A stretch of DNA of 64,000 bases from an uncultured Nocardioides sp. (GCF_947489365.1 NZ_CANLDB010000004.1:372001-436000), one strand, 5' to 3'; numbered from the stretch's first letter, positions 27,606 to 37,445 are shown. The notes: generated by a model not told the origin, from the letters alone. Translations and numbers: made by a program.

Positions 27606-28229
27606 CTAGCCCAGCTTGCGCGCGGAGTCGGGCAGCACGATCGGGAGCGGGTCCCCGACCGGCATCGCGTGGTCGCCGCGACGGACGACAACCGTGGCGA
27701 AGGCGTCCTCCCAGTCCTTCGCCTCCTCCTCGTCGACCGCGGGCCTGCCGAGGAGGGTGGCGCGCAGCAGCCAGCGGGTGCCGTTGAAGCCGATCACCCG
27801 GGACGGCTGCTCCGCGGCGGTCCCGTCCGAGCGCTTGACCGGCATCCGGCAGACCAGCTCGGCGCCGAACCGCCCCTCTCGCTCGGTCGCGGTCCCCCCG
27901 CGGCGGGTGAGGTCCTCGGCGATCTGGGGCCGCACCTCCGACCAGAGGTCACCGTGGCGGGGAGCGGCGAACGCGCGGAGCTCCATCGCACCGTCGGGCG
28001 CGGCGACCAGCACGGAGCGCACCGCCTGGGTCTTCTCGTCGACCTGGACGCGCACCTCGCGGCCGTGCCACGGGGCGATCAGCAGCGAGCCGAGGTCGAC
28101 CCGCTCGGTGCCCTTGAGGTCGACGTCGCTGACGTCGAACGGGCCCGAGGCCTCGGTCGCGCCCTCGGCGTCGGCCGCGGCGGACTTCTCGTCCGTGCCC
28201 ACGCTGCTGTCCTTGCGGCGGAACCTCAC
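27606..28229 (-). CDS. DUF3710 protein
   Basis: The 207-aa protein opens with RFRRKDSS and an acidic, disordered stretch to about residue 30. The conserved DUF3710 body follows: [60 protein letters not shown] and [23 protein letters not shown]. No biochemical function is known. It is almost always next to dut in actinobacteria (Rv2696c), and here its GTG overlaps the dut stop by 4 bp, indicating tight co-expression. Confidence 0.92.
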   Translation of the reverse strand: MRFRRKDSSVGTDEKSAAADAEGATEASGPFDVSDVDLKGTERVDLGSLLIAPWHGREVRVQVDEKTQAVRSVLVAAPDGAMELRAFAAPRHGDLWSEVRPQIAEDLTRRGGTATEREGRFGAELVCRMPVKRSDGTAAEQPSRVIGFNGTRWLLRATLLGRPAVDEEEAKDWEDAFATVVVRRGDHAMPVGDPLPIVLPDSARKLG

Positions 28230-28723
28230 CGTGCGCTGCTCCTCGAGTCGGTCTGGTCGGTATCGGCTGGGGGGCCGAAGCCACCGGTAGAACCGTAACC
28301 CCCGGACCCGCGGGGCGAGTCGGGAAGGACGTCGGTCTCCACGAACCTCGCCCGCTCGACCCGCTGGACGACGAGCTGCGCGATCCGGTCACCGCGACGC
28401 AGGACGACGGTGTCGGCGGCGTCGGTGTTGACCAGCAGGACCTTGACCTCCCCGCGGTAGCCGGCGTCGACGGTGCCGGGGGTGTTGACGATCGACAGCC
28501 CGTGGCGCACCGCGAGGCCCGAGCGGGGGTGGACGAGCGCGACGTACCCCTCGGGCAGCGCGATCGCGATGCCGGTCGACACGAGACGACGCTCGCCGGG
28601 CGCGAGCTCGACGTCCTCCGTGGTGTGCAGGTCGGCGCCCGCGTCGCCGGGGTGGGCGTACGACGGGGGCGGCAGGCCGGGGTCGAGGCGTCGTAGGAGG
28701 ATCTCGGGTCCGGGCGCGGGCAC
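28226..28723 (-). CDS. dut: dUTP diphosphatase
   Basis: The 165-aa trimeric dUTPase has its five motifs: [12 protein letters not shown] (1), [17 protein letters not shown] (2), [18 protein letters not shown] (3), [12 protein letters not shown] (4) and the C-terminal [11 protein letters not shown] (5). It hydrolyses dUTP to dUMP and PPi, keeping uracil out of DNA and feeding dTMP synthesis. The thymidine kinase gene at 52180 lies in the same window. A TAGGTT -10 element on the minus strand ends 6 nt before GTG 28723, so it leads a leaderless operon (dut, DUF3710, OB-fold, DUF3159). Confidence 0.97.
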   Translation of the reverse strand: MPAPGPEILLRRLDPGLPPPSYAHPGDAGADLHTTEDVELAPGERRLVSTGIAIALPEGYVALVHPRSGLAVRHGLSIVNTPGTVDAGYRGEVKVLLVNTDAADTVVLRRGDRIAQLVVQRVERARFVETDVLPDSPRGSGGYGSTGGFGPPADTDQTDSRSSAR

Positions 28724-28797
28724 GGGGCGAACCTACGCCCCGCTCGCCGGGACGCCCCGGACTCCCCCGCCCACCGCGGCAGTGGGAGGCTGGGGTC

Positions 28798-29265
28798 GTG
28801 CAGGACGCCCCGCCCACCCACCACGAGCGGCTCGCCGTCCCGCTTCGCTGGTGGGTGCAAGCGACGATGATGGTGGCCTCCTTCTGGCTCGCCCTCGTCG
28901 TGGCGCTGCCGGGTCTGGCCGCGTGGGCGATCACCGCCCTCGTGATGGGACTCGTCGCCGCGGCCTTCCTCACCTACGGCTCGGCCACGATCGTGGTCGC
29001 CGACGGTGAGCTGCACGCCGGGCGCGCGCGCATCGGGCTCGAGCACGTCGGCGAGGCCCGCGCCCTCGACCGGGAGGGCACGCGCCGGGCCGCCGGGGTC
29101 GACGCGGACGCCCGCGCGCACCTGCTGCTGCGCCCCTACCTGCACCGCGCGGTCCGGGTGGAGATCACCGACCCCGCGGACCCCACGCCGTACTGGCTGC
29201 TGAGCTCGCGGCACCCCGACCACCTGGCCGCGGCCCTCACCGCCGACCGGCGCGAGCCCGCCTGA
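28798..29265 (+). CDS. DUF3093 membrane protein
   Basis: The 155-aa protein starts at GTG 28798 and reads YHERL-like HHERLAVPLRWWVQATMMVAS, the conserved DUF3093 opening. Two helices follow (about 20-60), then a soluble beta domain with DGELHAGRARIGLEHVGEARALDRE and the family end YWLLSSRHPDHLAAAL. The function is unknown. It is divergent from dut, as Rv2698 is in mycobacteria. Confidence 0.9.
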   Translation: MQDAPPTHHERLAVPLRWWVQATMMVASFWLALVVALPGLAAWAITALVMGLVAAAFLTYGSATIVVADGELHAGRARIGLEHVGEARALDREGTRRAAGVDADARAHLLLRPYLHRAVRVEITDPADPTPYWLLSSRHPDHLAAALTADRREPA

Positions 29266-29332
29266 CGCATCGCTAGGGTGATCCGGGACACCGGGAGCTC
29301 ATCCACCACACCCGGTCAGCAGGAGGAGACGC

Positions 29333-29659
29333 ATGGCGAAGGACGAGAAGTCCTCGAAGATCTACTCGGCGTTCGCGCTGGTCTCGGCCCTCTCCGCGGC
29401 CATGGTCGCGAAGAAGACGCTCGAGACGGCGTGGCGCACCGCCACGGGCAAGAACCCGCCGGCCAACCCGGCCGACCCCGACGTCCAGCTGTGGGAGGCC
29501 GTCATGTGGGCCGCCGCCAGCGGCACCGTCGTGCAGATCTCGCGCATGCTCGCGGCCCGCAAGGCCGCCGGCTACTACGTGAAGAGCACCGGCAAGCTTC
29601 CGCCGGAGCTGCAGGGCGACTCCCAGGACGCCAGCAAGGCCTCCCCCGCCACCACCTGA
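29333..29659 (+). CDS. DUF4235 membrane protein
   Basis: The 108-aa protein has the DUF4235 layout: a helix YSAFALVSALSAAMVAKKTLETAWRTATGK, a proline-rich turn PPANPADPDVQLWEAVMWAA, a second helix ASGTVVQISRMLAARKAA and a short hydrophilic tail. It is probably a two-helix inner-membrane protein of unknown role. AGGAGGAG lies close upstream of ATG 29333, and a TAGGGT element at 29274-29279 may be its -10, giving a leadered transcript. A strong hairpin follows its stop. Confidence 0.88.
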   Translation: MAKDEKSSKIYSAFALVSALSAAMVAKKTLETAWRTATGKNPPANPADPDVQLWEAVMWAAASGTVVQISRMLAARKAAGYYVKSTGKLPPELQGDSQDASKASPATT

Positions 29660-29694
29660 CGGGACCCGGGGACCGTGCACGGTCCGGACGTGAC

Positions 29695-29728
29695 GAAGCC
29701 GCCCACGGAGGATCTCCGGGGCGGCTTC
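29695..29728. terminator. Bidirectional hairpin terminator between convergent genes
   Basis: GAAGCCGCCC (29695-29704) pairs perfectly with GGGCGGCTTC (29719-29728), and the loop contains a further CGGAG/CTCCG stem. It lies between the ends of the DUF4235 gene (plus) and the DUF4193 gene (minus), where a shared transcription end is expected. There is no long T-tract, as usual in this GC range. Confidence 0.8.
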
Positions 29729-29753
29729 CGAACGTGCGTGGTGCGGGGTGCGC

Positions 29754-30044
29754 TCAGGCGCAGTCGCGGCAGATGAGCTTCTTCTCGTCGAACAGCTGGC
29801 TGCGGTGGTGGACCAGGAAGCAGCTCATGCAGGTGAACTCGTCGTCCTGGCGGGGCTTGACCTCGACGGCCAGCTCCTCGTGGGAGAGGTCGGCGCCGGG
29901 CAGCTCGAACGACTCGGCGGCCTCGGTCTCGTCCTCGTCGACCTTGCCCGAGTTCTTGTCGTGGCGGCGAGCCTTGAGCTCCTCGATGCTCTCCTCGCTC
30001 TGGTCTTCCTCTGTCTTGCGTGGTGCGTCGTAATCGGTGGCCAT
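29754..30044 (-). CDS. DUF4193 zinc-ribbon protein
   Basis: The 96-aa protein begins MATDYDAPRKTEEDQSEESIEELKARR and ends with a zinc ribbon, CMSCFLVHHRSQL then CRDCA (two CxxC pairs, residues about 77-95). This is the full pattern of the actinobacterial DUF4193 family (Rv2699c), thought from its acidic N-terminus and zinc ribbon to touch the transcription machinery, though this is unproven. ATG 30044 is chosen as the family start; the open frame continues upstream without conserved sequence. The 161 bp upstream hold no gene; TGGTGCACCA at 30135-30144 is a palindrome there. Confidence 0.93.
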   Translation of the reverse strand: MATDYDAPRKTEEDQSEESIEELKARRHDKNSGKVDEDETEAAESFELPGADLSHEELAVEVKPRQDDEFTCMSCFLVHHRSQLFDEKKLICRDCA

Positions 30045-30205
30045 CGTCGGTGTGCAACTCCCGTGTGCAGGGTGGATCGTGGGGTGAGCCGAGGCCTGGG
30101 TGCGGACCTGGTTCATGGTGGTTCCGGCCCGTCATGGTGCACCATCCCGGTCGGGGGCGGTACATCGGTGTCCGGCGAGTCGGGGCAACCCCGAGCGGGC
30201 CCCTC

Positions 30206-31063
30206 CTATTCCGCAGCAGTACCCGCGGAGAAGCCCGCCCACTCGACGATCGCGACGAGCTCGTCGAAGCCGTGGGACGGGCCGCACACGAGCAGGTCGA
30301 GGCCCCCGACACCGGGCAGCACCCGGGTCCGCGCACCGGCCTCGCGGGCGACGAGCCCGGCGGCCGCGTGGTCCCAGAGGTGCACGCCCTCCTCGACGTA
30401 CCCGTCGACCCGTCCCTCGGCCACCAGGCACAGGTCGAGGGCCGCCGACCCGCGGCGACGCAGGTCGCGCACGTGCGGCAGCAACCGCACCCACGCCTCG
30501 GCCTGCAGCACCCGGATCCGACGGTCGTAGCTGAAGCCGGTGCACAGCAACCGCTCGGCCATCGGCGCCGGACCGCGCACCGCGAGCGGGACGCCGTCCC
30601 GACGGGCACCGCCGCCGAGCACGGCCTCGTACTCGATGCCGGTGGGGACGTCGACGACGACGCCGGCGACGACCTCGCTGACCCCGCCGGTGGTGACCTC
30701 GGCGGCGACGCAGACGGAGTACTGGCCGAGGTCGTAGAGGAAGTTCACGGTCCCGTCGATGGGGTCGACGATCCAGCGGACGCCGTCCGCGGGGACGGCG
30801 TGCTCGTCGTCGGCGCTCTCCTCGCCCAGGAACGCGTCGTGGGGTCTGGCGGCCGCGATCCGCTCGCGGAGCAGGGCCTCGCACGCCCGGTCGGCCTCGG
30901 TGACGACGTCGATGTCGCTGGTCTTGGTGGCCGCGACCTCCACGACCCCGGCGCGGCGCTCGCGCACCAGGGCCGCCCCCTCGCGGGCGACGGCGAGCGC
31001 GAGGTCGCGCAGCGCGGCGGCGTCGACCGGCTCCGGGGCGCTGGGTGCGTCGGGGGCGCTCAC
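30206..31063 (-). CDS. suhB: Inositol monophosphatase family protein
   Basis: The 285-aa protein has the metal and phosphate motifs FLGEES (near residue 79), [12 protein letters not shown] (about 97-108) and [15 protein letters not shown] (near 229). It should remove phosphate from inositol-1-phosphate, needed for phosphatidylinositol and mycothiol in actinobacteria. Assignment as suhB rests on position (Rv2701c next to the DUF4193 gene) and motifs; a histidinol-phosphatase role cannot be ruled out. The GTG at 31063 overlaps the hemH stop by 4 bp. Confidence 0.9.
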   Translation of the reverse strand: MSAPDAPSAPEPVDAAALRDLALAVAREGAALVRERRAGVVEVAATKTSDIDVVTEADRACEALLRERIAAARPHDAFLGEESADDEHAVPADGVRWIVDPIDGTVNFLYDLGQYSVCVAAEVTTGGVSEVVAGVVVDVPTGIEYEAVLGGGARRDGVPLAVRGPAPMAERLLCTGFSYDRRIRVLQAEAWVRLLPHVRDLRRRGSAALDLCLVAEGRVDGYVEEGVHLWDHAAAGLVAREAGARTRVLPGVGGLDLLVCGPSHGFDELVAIVEWAGFSAGTAAE

Positions 31064-32199
31064 GCCTCCTCGATGCCGCCCGCGACGGGCAGCGCCTGCC
31101 GGGCGTTCGCGCAGCAGTCGACGGCGCAGCGGTCCCAGGCCGGGCCCAGGCCTCCCGTGCTGGCGCGGGCCACGTCGTCACCGCGCTCGACCGCGGCCCG
31201 CTCGAGCAGCAGGTCGCGCACCGTGGCCACGAACCGGGCGTCCGTGCCGGCGGTCCCGGCGCGGACGGCGGGCAGGCCCAGCCCACGCGCCGTCTCGAGC
31301 GCCTCGGTGTCGAGGTCGTAGACGACCTCCATGTGGTCGGAGACGAAGCCGATGGGGGCGATCACCACCGCCGAGGCGCCGGCCTCCTTCAGCGCGGCGA
31401 GGTGGTCGTTCACGTCGGGCTCGAGCCAGGGCACCTGCGGCGGGCCGGAGCGCGAGCAGTAGACGAGGTCGGCGCCGTGGGTACGGCCGGTCTGCTGCGC
31501 GACCTCGGCGACGATCGCGTGCATCACGCTGGTGTGCTGCGCGACGTACGCGCCCCCGCCCAGCGCCGGCGGGCCGGAGGCGTCGTTCATCGACGTGGGG
31601 ATCGAGTGCGTGACGAACACGAGGCGGGCGTCGTCGCGGACGTCCTCGGGCAGCTGGGCCAGCGCCGCCAGGACCGCGTCGACGTTGGGCTCGAGGAAGC
31701 CGGGGTGGTCGAAGTACACCCGGAAGCGGTCCAGCTTCGGGGCTGTGCCGACCTCGGCGGGGACGGCGTCGCGGGCCGCGGCGAGGTTCTCGCGGTACTG
31801 CCGGCACCCCGAGTAGGACGAGTACGCCGACGTCACGAAGCAGGCGGCGCGGGTCACCCCGTCGGCCGTCATCTGCCGCAGCGTGTCGGTGAGGTACGGG
31901 TCCCAGTTGCGGTTGCCCCAGTAGACGGGCAGGTCGACGCCCGCTCCCGCGAGGTCGGCGCGCAGCAGGTCGAGGAACGCGCGGTTCTGGTCGTTGATCG
32001 GCGAGCGGCCCCCGAACTGGAAGTAGTGCTCCCCCACCTCCTCCAGCCGCTCGCGGGGGATGTTGCGCCCGCGGGTGACGTTCTCGAGGAACGGCACGAC
32101 GTCCTCGGGCGCCTCAGGCCCCCCGAAGGAGACGAGCAGCACCGCGTCGTACGGCGAGGGGTCGGGGGTGGGCGCGGCTTCGTCCGGCAGGGTGGTCAT
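31060..32199 (-). CDS. hemH: Ferrochelatase (coproporphyrin III type)
   Basis: The 379-aa protein begins [20 protein letters not shown] and carries [50 protein letters not shown] and [21 protein letters not shown]. These are the ferrochelatase signatures; the active-site His is in VTHSIP. It inserts Fe2+ into coproporphyrin III in the Gram-positive haem route. The C-terminal [10 protein letters not shown] suggests the 2Fe-2S cluster known in actinobacterial enzymes. ATG 32199 is used; GTG 32202 just upstream lies 5 nt after a TACGAT -10 element and is equally possible. suhB is coupled downstream. Confidence 0.95.
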   Translation of the reverse strand: MTTLPDEAAPTPDPSPYDAVLLVSFGGPEAPEDVVPFLENVTRGRNIPRERLEEVGEHYFQFGGRSPINDQNRAFLDLLRADLAGAGVDLPVYWGNRNWDPYLTDTLRQMTADGVTRAACFVTSAYSSYSGCRQYRENLAAARDAVPAEVGTAPKLDRFRVYFDHPGFLEPNVDAVLAALAQLPEDVRDDARLVFVTHSIPTSMNDASGPPALGGGAYVAQHTSVMHAIVAEVAQQTGRTHGADLVYCSRSGPPQVPWLEPDVNDHLAALKEAGASAVVIAPIGFVSDHMEVVYDLDTEALETARGLGLPAVRAGTAGTDARFVATVRDLLLERAAVERGDDVARASTGGLGPAWDRCAVDCCANARQALPVAGGIEEA

Positions 32200-32228
32200 C
32201 ACCGTCAATCGTAGGCAGGCTGGGTGCC

Positions 32229-32363
32229 GTGTGGTCCCGCGCGTGCTCGGGTGAGGACGGCGACGACCTCGTCGTCACCACCGTGGACCACGCGGAGATC
32301 GGGGACGACGCGTGGCCGGACCGGCACGGCCGGGCCGACGGAGCCCCGTCGCCGACGTCCTGA
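32229..32363 (+). CDS. Possible 44-aa acidic small protein
   Basis: A short frame reads [20 protein letters not shown] then [18 protein letters not shown] and stops 26 bp before the GntR gene. The only support is a CAGGCT -10-like hexamer (32216-32221) ending 7 nt before the GTG, the spacing seen for leaderless genes in this window, and reasonable composition. No family is recognised. It may simply be leader sequence for the regulator. Confidence 0.28.
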   Translation: MWSRACSGEDGDDLVVTTVDHAEIGDDAWPDRHGRADGAPSPTS

Positions 32364-32388
32364 GGGGCGTCTTGGCAGGATCGGGCCC

Positions 32389-33024
32389 GTGCCGATGACC
32401 GACGCCCCGCGCGGCGGGCTCGCCGAGCAGGTGGCCCGCGACCTGACCGAGCGCATCCTCACCGGCGAGCTCGGCAGCGGCCAGCCGCTGCGGGAGGCCG
32501 CGCTGGCGACGGCCCTCGGGGCGTCGCGCAACACGGTCCGGGAGGCGTTCCGGCTGCTCGCCCGCGACCGGCTCGTCGTCCACGAGGCCAACAAGGGCGT
32601 GACGGTCCGGACGCTCACCGTGGACGACGTCCGCGACATCTACCGGGTCCGCCTCGCCCTCGAGCCGGGCGGGCTGCCGCTGGTCGGCGTCGACGAGCTG
32701 GACGCCGTCGTCGGCGCCGCGGAGGCCGACGCCGCGGCGGGTGACTGGGCGGCGGTCTCGACCGCCGACCTGCGCTTCCACCAGCTGCTGGTCACGGCCC
32801 TGGGCAGCCCGCGGTTCGACGAGATGTTCCTCTCCGTGCTGGCCGAGCAGCGTCTGGCGTTCGCCCAGGTGGCCTCCGGCCGCGACCTCCACGCGCCGTA
32901 CCTCACCCGCAACCGGGGCATGGTCGACATGCTGCGGCGGGGTGAGGTGGCGGCGGCGGAGAGCGAGCTGCGGGACTACCTGGCCACCGCCCGGGAGGAG
33001 CTGTGCCGGGCCGTCGGCGGCTGA
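32389..33024 (+). CDS. GntR-family regulator, FCD type (5-oxoproline operon)
   Basis: The 211-aa protein has an N-terminal winged helix, LAEQVARDLTERILTGELGSGQPLREAALATALGASRNTVREAFRLLARDRLV, with the R-TVREA recognition helix. An all-helical FCD effector domain follows (DIYRVRLALEPGGL, DLRFHQLLVTALGSPRFDEM). GTG 32389 follows a CAGGAT -10 by 7 nt; ATG 32395 is an alternative. The gene is 63 bp upstream of the transporter gene, and that gap holds two TTGTT-N-AACAA palindromes of the kind FCD-type GntR proteins bind. It probably represses the operon and releases on a pathway compound. Confidence 0.9.
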   Translation: MPMTDAPRGGLAEQVARDLTERILTGELGSGQPLREAALATALGASRNTVREAFRLLARDRLVVHEANKGVTVRTLTVDDVRDIYRVRLALEPGGLPLVGVDELDAVVGAAEADAAAGDWAAVSTADLRFHQLLVTALGSPRFDEMFLSVLAEQRLAFAQVASGRDLHAPYLTRNRGMVDMLRRGEVAAAESELRDYLATAREELCRAVGG

Positions 33025-33035
33025 GCAGGCCCTTC

Positions 33036-33069
33036 ATTGTTCAACAATCCTTGACGAGTTGTTGAACAA
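33036..33069. promoter_or_regulatory. Two GntR-type operator palindromes
   Basis: ATTGTTCAACAAT (33036-33048) is a perfect palindrome; TTGTTGAACAA (33059-33069) is a second with the same half-sites. Their centres (33042 and 33064) are 22 bp apart, about two helical turns, so two dimers could bind one face. The second lies inside the spacer of the promoter at 33051-33079, which would give repression. The adjacent GntR protein is the obvious ligand. Confidence 0.8.
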
Positions 33070-33079
33070 TCTCTACGTT
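33051..33079 (+). promoter_or_regulatory. Sigma-70-type promoter of the 5-oxoproline operon
   Basis: TTGACG (33051-33056), a 17-bp spacer and TACGTT (33074-33079) make the clearest consensus-like promoter in the window. The -10 ends 8 nt before ATG 33088, so the transcript has little or no leader. An operator palindrome fills most of the spacer. Confidence 0.72.
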
Positions 33080-33087
33080 CGTGACCC

Positions 33088-34329
33088 ATGACACATCACG
33101 AGCCCACCGCCGCGCCGGAGGCGTCCCCGGAGTCGAAGGCCCTCAAGGTCGCCGGCCGGAAGGGGTTCGTCGGGGCCATGTTCCTCATGGCCACCTCGGC
33201 CATCGGCCCCGGCTTCCTGACCCAGACGACGACCTTCACCATCCAGCTGGGCGCCGCCTTCGCGTTCGCGATCCTCGCCTCGGTGCTGGTCGACATCGCG
33301 ATCCAGCTGAACATCTGGCGCATCATCGGCGTCTCGGGACGGCGCGCCCAGGACCTCGCCAACACCGCCGTGCCCGGCTCCGGCTACGTCCTGTCCGGCC
33401 TCGACGTGTTCGGCGGCCTGATCTTCAACATCGGCAACATCGCCGGCTGCACCCTCGGCCTCGCCGCCCTGTTCGGGCTCGACGTGCGCATCGGGGCCGT
33501 GGTCTCCGCGGCGTTCGCGATCGTGGTGTTCCTGGTGAAGCGGGCCGGCGTCGCGATGGACCGGATCGTCGTCGTCCTCGGCGTGGTCATGCTCGCGCTC
33601 ACCTCGTACGTCGCGCTCACGACCTCGCCGCCCGTCGGTGACGCGCTGCTGCAGACGGTCGCGCCGGAGACGATCAGCTGGCTCGCCGTCGCCACCCTGA
33701 TCGGCGGCACCGTCGGCGGCTACATCGTGTACGCCGGCGCGCACCGCATGGTCGACAACGGCGTCCGGGGCGTCGAGCAGGTCGGCGAGATCACCCGCGC
33801 CTCGGTCCTCGGCATCGCCATCACGGCGCTGATGCGGATCGTGCTGTTCCTCGCGGTGCTCGGCGTCGTGTCCACCGGCGCGCAGCTCGACGAGGCCAAC
33901 CCCGTCGCCTCGGCCTTCACCGCCGCGCTCGGCGACGTCGGCCGGATCTTCTTCGGCGCCGTCATCTGGATCGCGGCCATCACCTCGGTGATCGGGGCGT
34001 CGTACACCTCGACGTCGTTCCTCAAGGTCATGGGCCAGTGGGTGACCGACTACGAGCGCTGGGTCGTGGTCGGCTTCATCGTCGCCTCGACCGCCATCTT
34101 CGTCGCGCTGGGCACGCAGCCCGTGACCCTGCTGGTCTTCGCCGGCGCGTTCAACGCCTTCATCCTCCCCGTCGGCCTCGGCCTCCTGCTGTGGGTCGCC
34201 TGGCGGCGCAGCGAGGTGATGCACGGCTACGTCTACCCCCGCTGGCTCCTGGTGATCGGCGCGCTGGCGTGGCTCGCGACCTTCGGCGTCGGCGTCCCGG
34301 CCGTGATGGCGCTGCTCGAGGGCATCTGA
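33088..34329 (+). CDS. NRAMP-fold transporter of the pxp cluster (YcsG-like)
   Basis: The 413-aa protein has about 11 helices and the NRAMP fold, but its signature sites are altered. TM1 reads [10 protein letters not shown] where metal-transporting NRAMPs have DPGN, so the metal-ligand Asp and Asn are missing. TM6 reads YAGAHRMV in place of the MPH-type motif. It matches B. subtilis YcsG by position next to the pxpA homologue. I infer that it imports an organic substrate, plausibly 5-oxoproline, not a metal. Its TGA overlaps the pxpA ATG by one base. Confidence 0.88.
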   Translation: MTHHEPTAAPEASPESKALKVAGRKGFVGAMFLMATSAIGPGFLTQTTTFTIQLGAAFAFAILASVLVDIAIQLNIWRIIGVSGRRAQDLANTAVPGSGYVLSGLDVFGGLIFNIGNIAGCTLGLAALFGLDVRIGAVVSAAFAIVVFLVKRAGVAMDRIVVVLGVVMLALTSYVALTTSPPVGDALLQTVAPETISWLAVATLIGGTVGGYIVYAGAHRMVDNGVRGVEQVGEITRASVLGIAITALMRIVLFLAVLGVVSTGAQLDEANPVASAFTAALGDVGRIFFGAVIWIAAITSVIGASYTSTSFLKVMGQWVTDYERWVVVGFIVASTAIFVALGTQPVTLLVFAGAFNAFILPVGLGLLLWVAWRRSEVMHGYVYPRWLLVIGALAWLATFGVGVPAVMALLEGI

Positions 34330-35114
34330 TGGCGGCTCCCTCGACCCGCGTCGTCGACCTCAACAGCGACCTCGGCGAGAGCTTCGGCACCTGGCGGCTC
34401 GGCGACGACGAGACCATGCTCGGGATCGTCACCAGCGCCAACGTCGCCTGCGGCTTCCACGCCGGCGACCCCACGACGATCCGGCGCTCCTGTGCCACGT
34501 CGGTCGCGAACGGCGTCGTCATCGGCGCCCAGGTCGGCTACCGCGACCTGCCGGGCTTCGGCCGCCGGTTCATCGACGTCGCCCACGAGGACCTCGTCGC
34601 CGACGTCCTCTACCAGCTCGGCGCCCTCGACGGCCTGGCCCGCGCGGCCGGCGACCGGGTCCGCTACGTCAAGCCGCACGGCGCCCTCTACAACGCGATC
34701 GTCACCCACACCGCCCAGGCGGCGGCGGTCGTCGAGGCGGTCACGGTGTACGCCGGCGCGACGGGCGAGGCCCTGCCCGTGCTGGGGCTGCCCGGCTCGG
34801 AGTGGCTGCGGCTGGCTGGCGAGAGCGGGCTCGTCACCCACCGCGAGGCGTTCGCCGACCGGGCGTACACCGCCGAGGGGACGCTGGTGTCCCGCCGCGA
34901 GCCCGGCGCCGTGCTGTCCGACGCCGACGAGGTCGCCGACCGCGTGCTGCGGCTGGTCACCGAGGGCGTCGTGACCGCCGTCGACGGCAGCGACGTCGCC
35001 GTCGAGGCCGACTCGGTCTGCGTCCACGGGGACTCCCCCGGCGCCGTCCGCATGGCCCGCGCCGTGCGGGAGCGACTGACCGGCGCGGGCGTCGGGCTCC
35101 GGGCCCTCGCGTGA
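34329..35114 (+). CDS. pxpA: 5-oxoprolinase subunit A
   Basis: The 261-aa LamB/YcsF-family protein starts [20 protein letters not shown] and continues [19 protein letters not shown] and [15 protein letters not shown], the conserved core of PxpA. With PxpB and PxpC it cleaves 5-oxoproline (pyroglutamate) to glutamate using ATP, removing a damage product of glutamine and glutamate. Its start overlaps the transporter stop (TGATG), and its stop overlaps the pxpB GTG by 4 bp, so all subunits are made together. Confidence 0.97.
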   Translation: MAAPSTRVVDLNSDLGESFGTWRLGDDETMLGIVTSANVACGFHAGDPTTIRRSCATSVANGVVIGAQVGYRDLPGFGRRFIDVAHEDLVADVLYQLGALDGLARAAGDRVRYVKPHGALYNAIVTHTAQAAAVVEAVTVYAGATGEALPVLGLPGSEWLRLAGESGLVTHREAFADRAYTAEGTLVSRREPGAVLSDADEVADRVLRLVTEGVVTAVDGSDVAVEADSVCVHGDSPGAVRMARAVRERLTGAGVGLRALA

Positions 35115-35749
35115 GGTGGCGTCCCTGCGGCGACGCCGCCGCGCTGGCCGAGGTCGACGACCTCGACACCGTCCTGCGGCTGCACGCGGCCGTGGCCGCC
35201 GCCCGGGAGGCCGGCGCCCTGCCGGGCGTCGTCGACGTCGTCCCCGCCGCCCGGACGCTGCTGGTGCGCTGCGCCTCCTCCTCCTCGCTCGAGCAGACGG
35301 TCGAGTCGGTCGCGCGCCTGTCGCTGCCCGACGCCGTGCCCACCGCGAGCGAGGAGGTGACGATCGAGGTCGCCTACGACGGGGAGGACCTCACCGACGT
35401 CGCCGGGCACCTCGACTGCGACGTGACCGAGGTCGTCCGCCGCCACACGGCGACCACCTGGCGGGTGGCGTTCACCGGGTTCGCGCCCGGCTTCGGCTAC
35501 CTCGTGCCGGTGCTGGTCGACGGCGACGCGCACCCGCTCGAGGTGCCGCGACGGCCCGAGTCGCGCACGCGGGTGCCGGTCGGCGCCGTCGGCCTCGCCG
35601 GGGAGTTCTCCGGGGTCTATCCGCGGGTCTCCCCCGGCGGCTGGCAGCTCATCGGATCGACCACCACCCCGACCTGGGACGTCGACCGCGACCCCCCGGC
35701 CCTGCTCACGCCGGGCGCCCGTGTCCGGTTCCGCGAGGTCGGGCGGTGA
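35111..35749 (+). CDS. pxpB: 5-oxoprolinase subunit B (KipI-like)
   Basis: The 212-aa protein is the AHS1/allophanate-hydrolase subunit 1 family. [20 protein letters not shown] opens it, [20 protein letters not shown] lies mid-protein, and the hallmark [15 protein letters not shown] (near 127) and [20 protein letters not shown] follow. It ends [17 protein letters not shown]. In B. subtilis the homologue KipI was first seen as a kinase inhibitor; here the intact cluster indicates the oxoprolinase role. It has GTGA overlaps at both ends with pxpA and pxpC. Confidence 0.95.
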   Translation: MRWRPCGDAAALAEVDDLDTVLRLHAAVAAAREAGALPGVVDVVPAARTLLVRCASSSSLEQTVESVARLSLPDAVPTASEEVTIEVAYDGEDLTDVAGHLDCDVTEVVRRHTATTWRVAFTGFAPGFGYLVPVLVDGDAHPLEVPRRPESRTRVPVGAVGLAGEFSGVYPRVSPGGWQLIGSTTTPTWDVDRDPPALLTPGARVRFREVGR

Positions 35750-36639
35750 GCGCGCTGGAGGTGGTGGCCACCGGCGCCCTGACGACCCCGCAGGACCTCG
35801 GCCGCCCCGGCCTGGCCGGTCTCGGGGTCGCCGAGTCCGGCGCCCTCGACCCCGGCGCCCTGCGGCTGGCGAACCGGCTGGTCGGCAACGCGGAGGACGT
35901 CACCGGGCTGGAGGTCACCCTCGGCGGCCTCGCCCTGCGGGCCCGCGGGGAGGTGCTGCTCGCCGTCACCGGCGCGCCCGTGGACGTCACCGTGGCCACG
36001 TCGGCGGGCCGTCGTACGCACGGGGTCGGGGCCGCTGTCTCCGTCCCCGACGGCGCGGAGGTGAGGCTCGGCTCCCCCGGGGCGGGCCTGCGCAGCTGGG
36101 TCGCCGTCCGCGGTGGGGTGGACGTCGACCGGCCGCTCGGCTCGGCGAGCACCGACGTGCTGGCCGGGCTCGGCGCCCCGCTGGCGCCCGGGGACGTGCT
36201 CGAGGTCGGGCCGCCGCCCGACGACGCCCCACCCGCGCTCGACCAGGCCCCGCTGGCCACGCCCACCGACGGGACCGTCGTGCTGCGGGTCGTCCTCGGC
36301 CCCCGGGACGACTGGTTCACCGACGACGCCCTGGCGGCGCTGCGCCGGCCGTGGACCGTCGACGCCCGCAGCAACCGTGTCGGGCTGCGGCTCGACGGGC
36401 CGGCGCTCGAGCGGTCCCCGGCGTACGCCGACGCGGAGCTGCCGAGCGAGGGCACCGTCGCCGGCGCGGTGCAGGTCGCCGCGAACGGACTCCCCGTGCT
36501 CTTCCTCGCCGACCACCCGGTCACCGGCGGCTACCCCGTCGTCGCCTGCGTGGTGACCGAGGACCTGCCGCTGGCCGCCCAGGCCGTCCCGGGCCAGGAG
36601 GTCCGGTTCCGCACCGTGAAGGGACCCCGCCTGCCATGA
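35746..36639 (+). CDS. pxpC: 5-oxoprolinase subunit C (KipA-like)
   Basis: The 297-aa AHS2/biotin-dependent-carboxyltransferase-like protein starts [20 protein letters not shown] and includes [42 protein letters not shown] and the C-terminal [19 protein letters not shown] and [17 protein letters not shown]. It is the partner of PxpB in the catalytic complex. Length and motifs are normal. It overlaps pxpB by GTGA and the DUF1445 gene by ATGA. Confidence 0.95.
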   Translation: MSALEVVATGALTTPQDLGRPGLAGLGVAESGALDPGALRLANRLVGNAEDVTGLEVTLGGLALRARGEVLLAVTGAPVDVTVATSAGRRTHGVGAAVSVPDGAEVRLGSPGAGLRSWVAVRGGVDVDRPLGSASTDVLAGLGAPLAPGDVLEVGPPPDDAPPALDQAPLATPTDGTVVLRVVLGPRDDWFTDDALAALRRPWTVDARSNRVGLRLDGPALERSPAYADAELPSEGTVAGAVQVAANGLPVLFLADHPVTGGYPVVACVVTEDLPLAAQAVPGQEVRFRTVKGPRLP

Positions 36640-37445
36640 GTACCGCCATGACCGCCCTGCCTCCGACCGACCCCCGCGCGCTCACTCCGGCCCAGGGACG
36701 TGCCCTGTTCCGCGACGGCCTGCGGACGCCCACGTCGGGGTGGTGCGACGGGTGGACGCAGGCGAACCTCGTCGCAGTGCCGGCCGCGTGGGCCTACGAC
36801 CTGCTGCTCTACGCCCAGCGCAACCCCAAGCCGTGCCCGGTGCTGGACGTCAGCGACGAGGGGGCGACGTCGCTGTCGATCCTCACCGGCGACGTCCGCA
36901 CCGACCTGCCCGCCTACCGCGTGCACGTCGACGGCGAGCTCGTCGCGGAGGTGGACGACGCGACGCCGTACTGGCGCGACGACCTGGTCACCTTCCTGAT
37001 CGGCTGCTCCTTCACGTTCGAGGACGCCCTGGCCCGCGCCGGGGTGCCCGTCCGGCACGTCGAGCTGGGCCGCAACGTGCCGATGTACCGCACGAACGTC
37101 GAGACCCGTCCCGCCGGGACGCTCCACGGCCCGCTCGTGGTGTCGATGCGGCCGGTGCCCGCCTCGCAGGTGGCGGACGCGGTACGGGTGACGTCGCGCT
37201 ACCCCGCCGTCCACGGCGCCCCCGTGCACGTCGGCGACCCCGCGGCGATCGGCATCGCCGACCTCGACGCCCCCGACTACGGCGAGGCCGTCGACGTCCG
37301 CCCCGGCGAGGTCCCGGTGTTCTGGGCCTGCGGCGTCACCCCGCAGGCCGCCATCACCGCCTCGCGCCCGGCGTACGCCATCACCCACGCACCGGGCCAC
37401 ATGGCGATCACCGACGCGCGCGACTCGGACTACCTGGTGCCCTGA
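36636..37445 (+). CDS. DUF1445 putative hydro-lyase (YcsI-like)
   Basis: The 269-aa protein has the YcsI/DUF1445 landmarks [61 protein letters not shown] and the C-terminal [20 protein letters not shown] then [12 protein letters not shown]. The family includes D-glutamate cyclases that interconvert D-glutamate and 5-oxo-D-proline. That fits an operon handling both enantiomers of 5-oxoproline, though this step is inferred. It is the last gene of the operon; a short hairpin begins 12 bp after its stop. Confidence 0.92.
   Translation: MSTAMTALPPTDPRALTPAQGRALFRDGLRTPTSGWCDGWTQANLVAVPAAWAYDLLLYAQRNPKPCPVLDVSDEGATSLSILTGDVRTDLPAYRVHVDGELVAEVDDATPYWRDDLVTFLIGCSFTFEDALARAGVPVRHVELGRNVPMYRTNVETRPAGTLHGPLVVSMRPVPASQVADAVRVTSRYPAVHGAPVHVGDPAAIGIADLDAPDYGEAVDVRPGEVPVFWACGVTPQAAITASRPAYAITHAPGHMAITDARDSDYLVP

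Noticed and set aside
33088..34329. Manganese/iron NRAMP transporter
   Set aside because: The DPGN and MPH-type metal motifs are replaced and the gene sits inside a 5-oxoproline operon.
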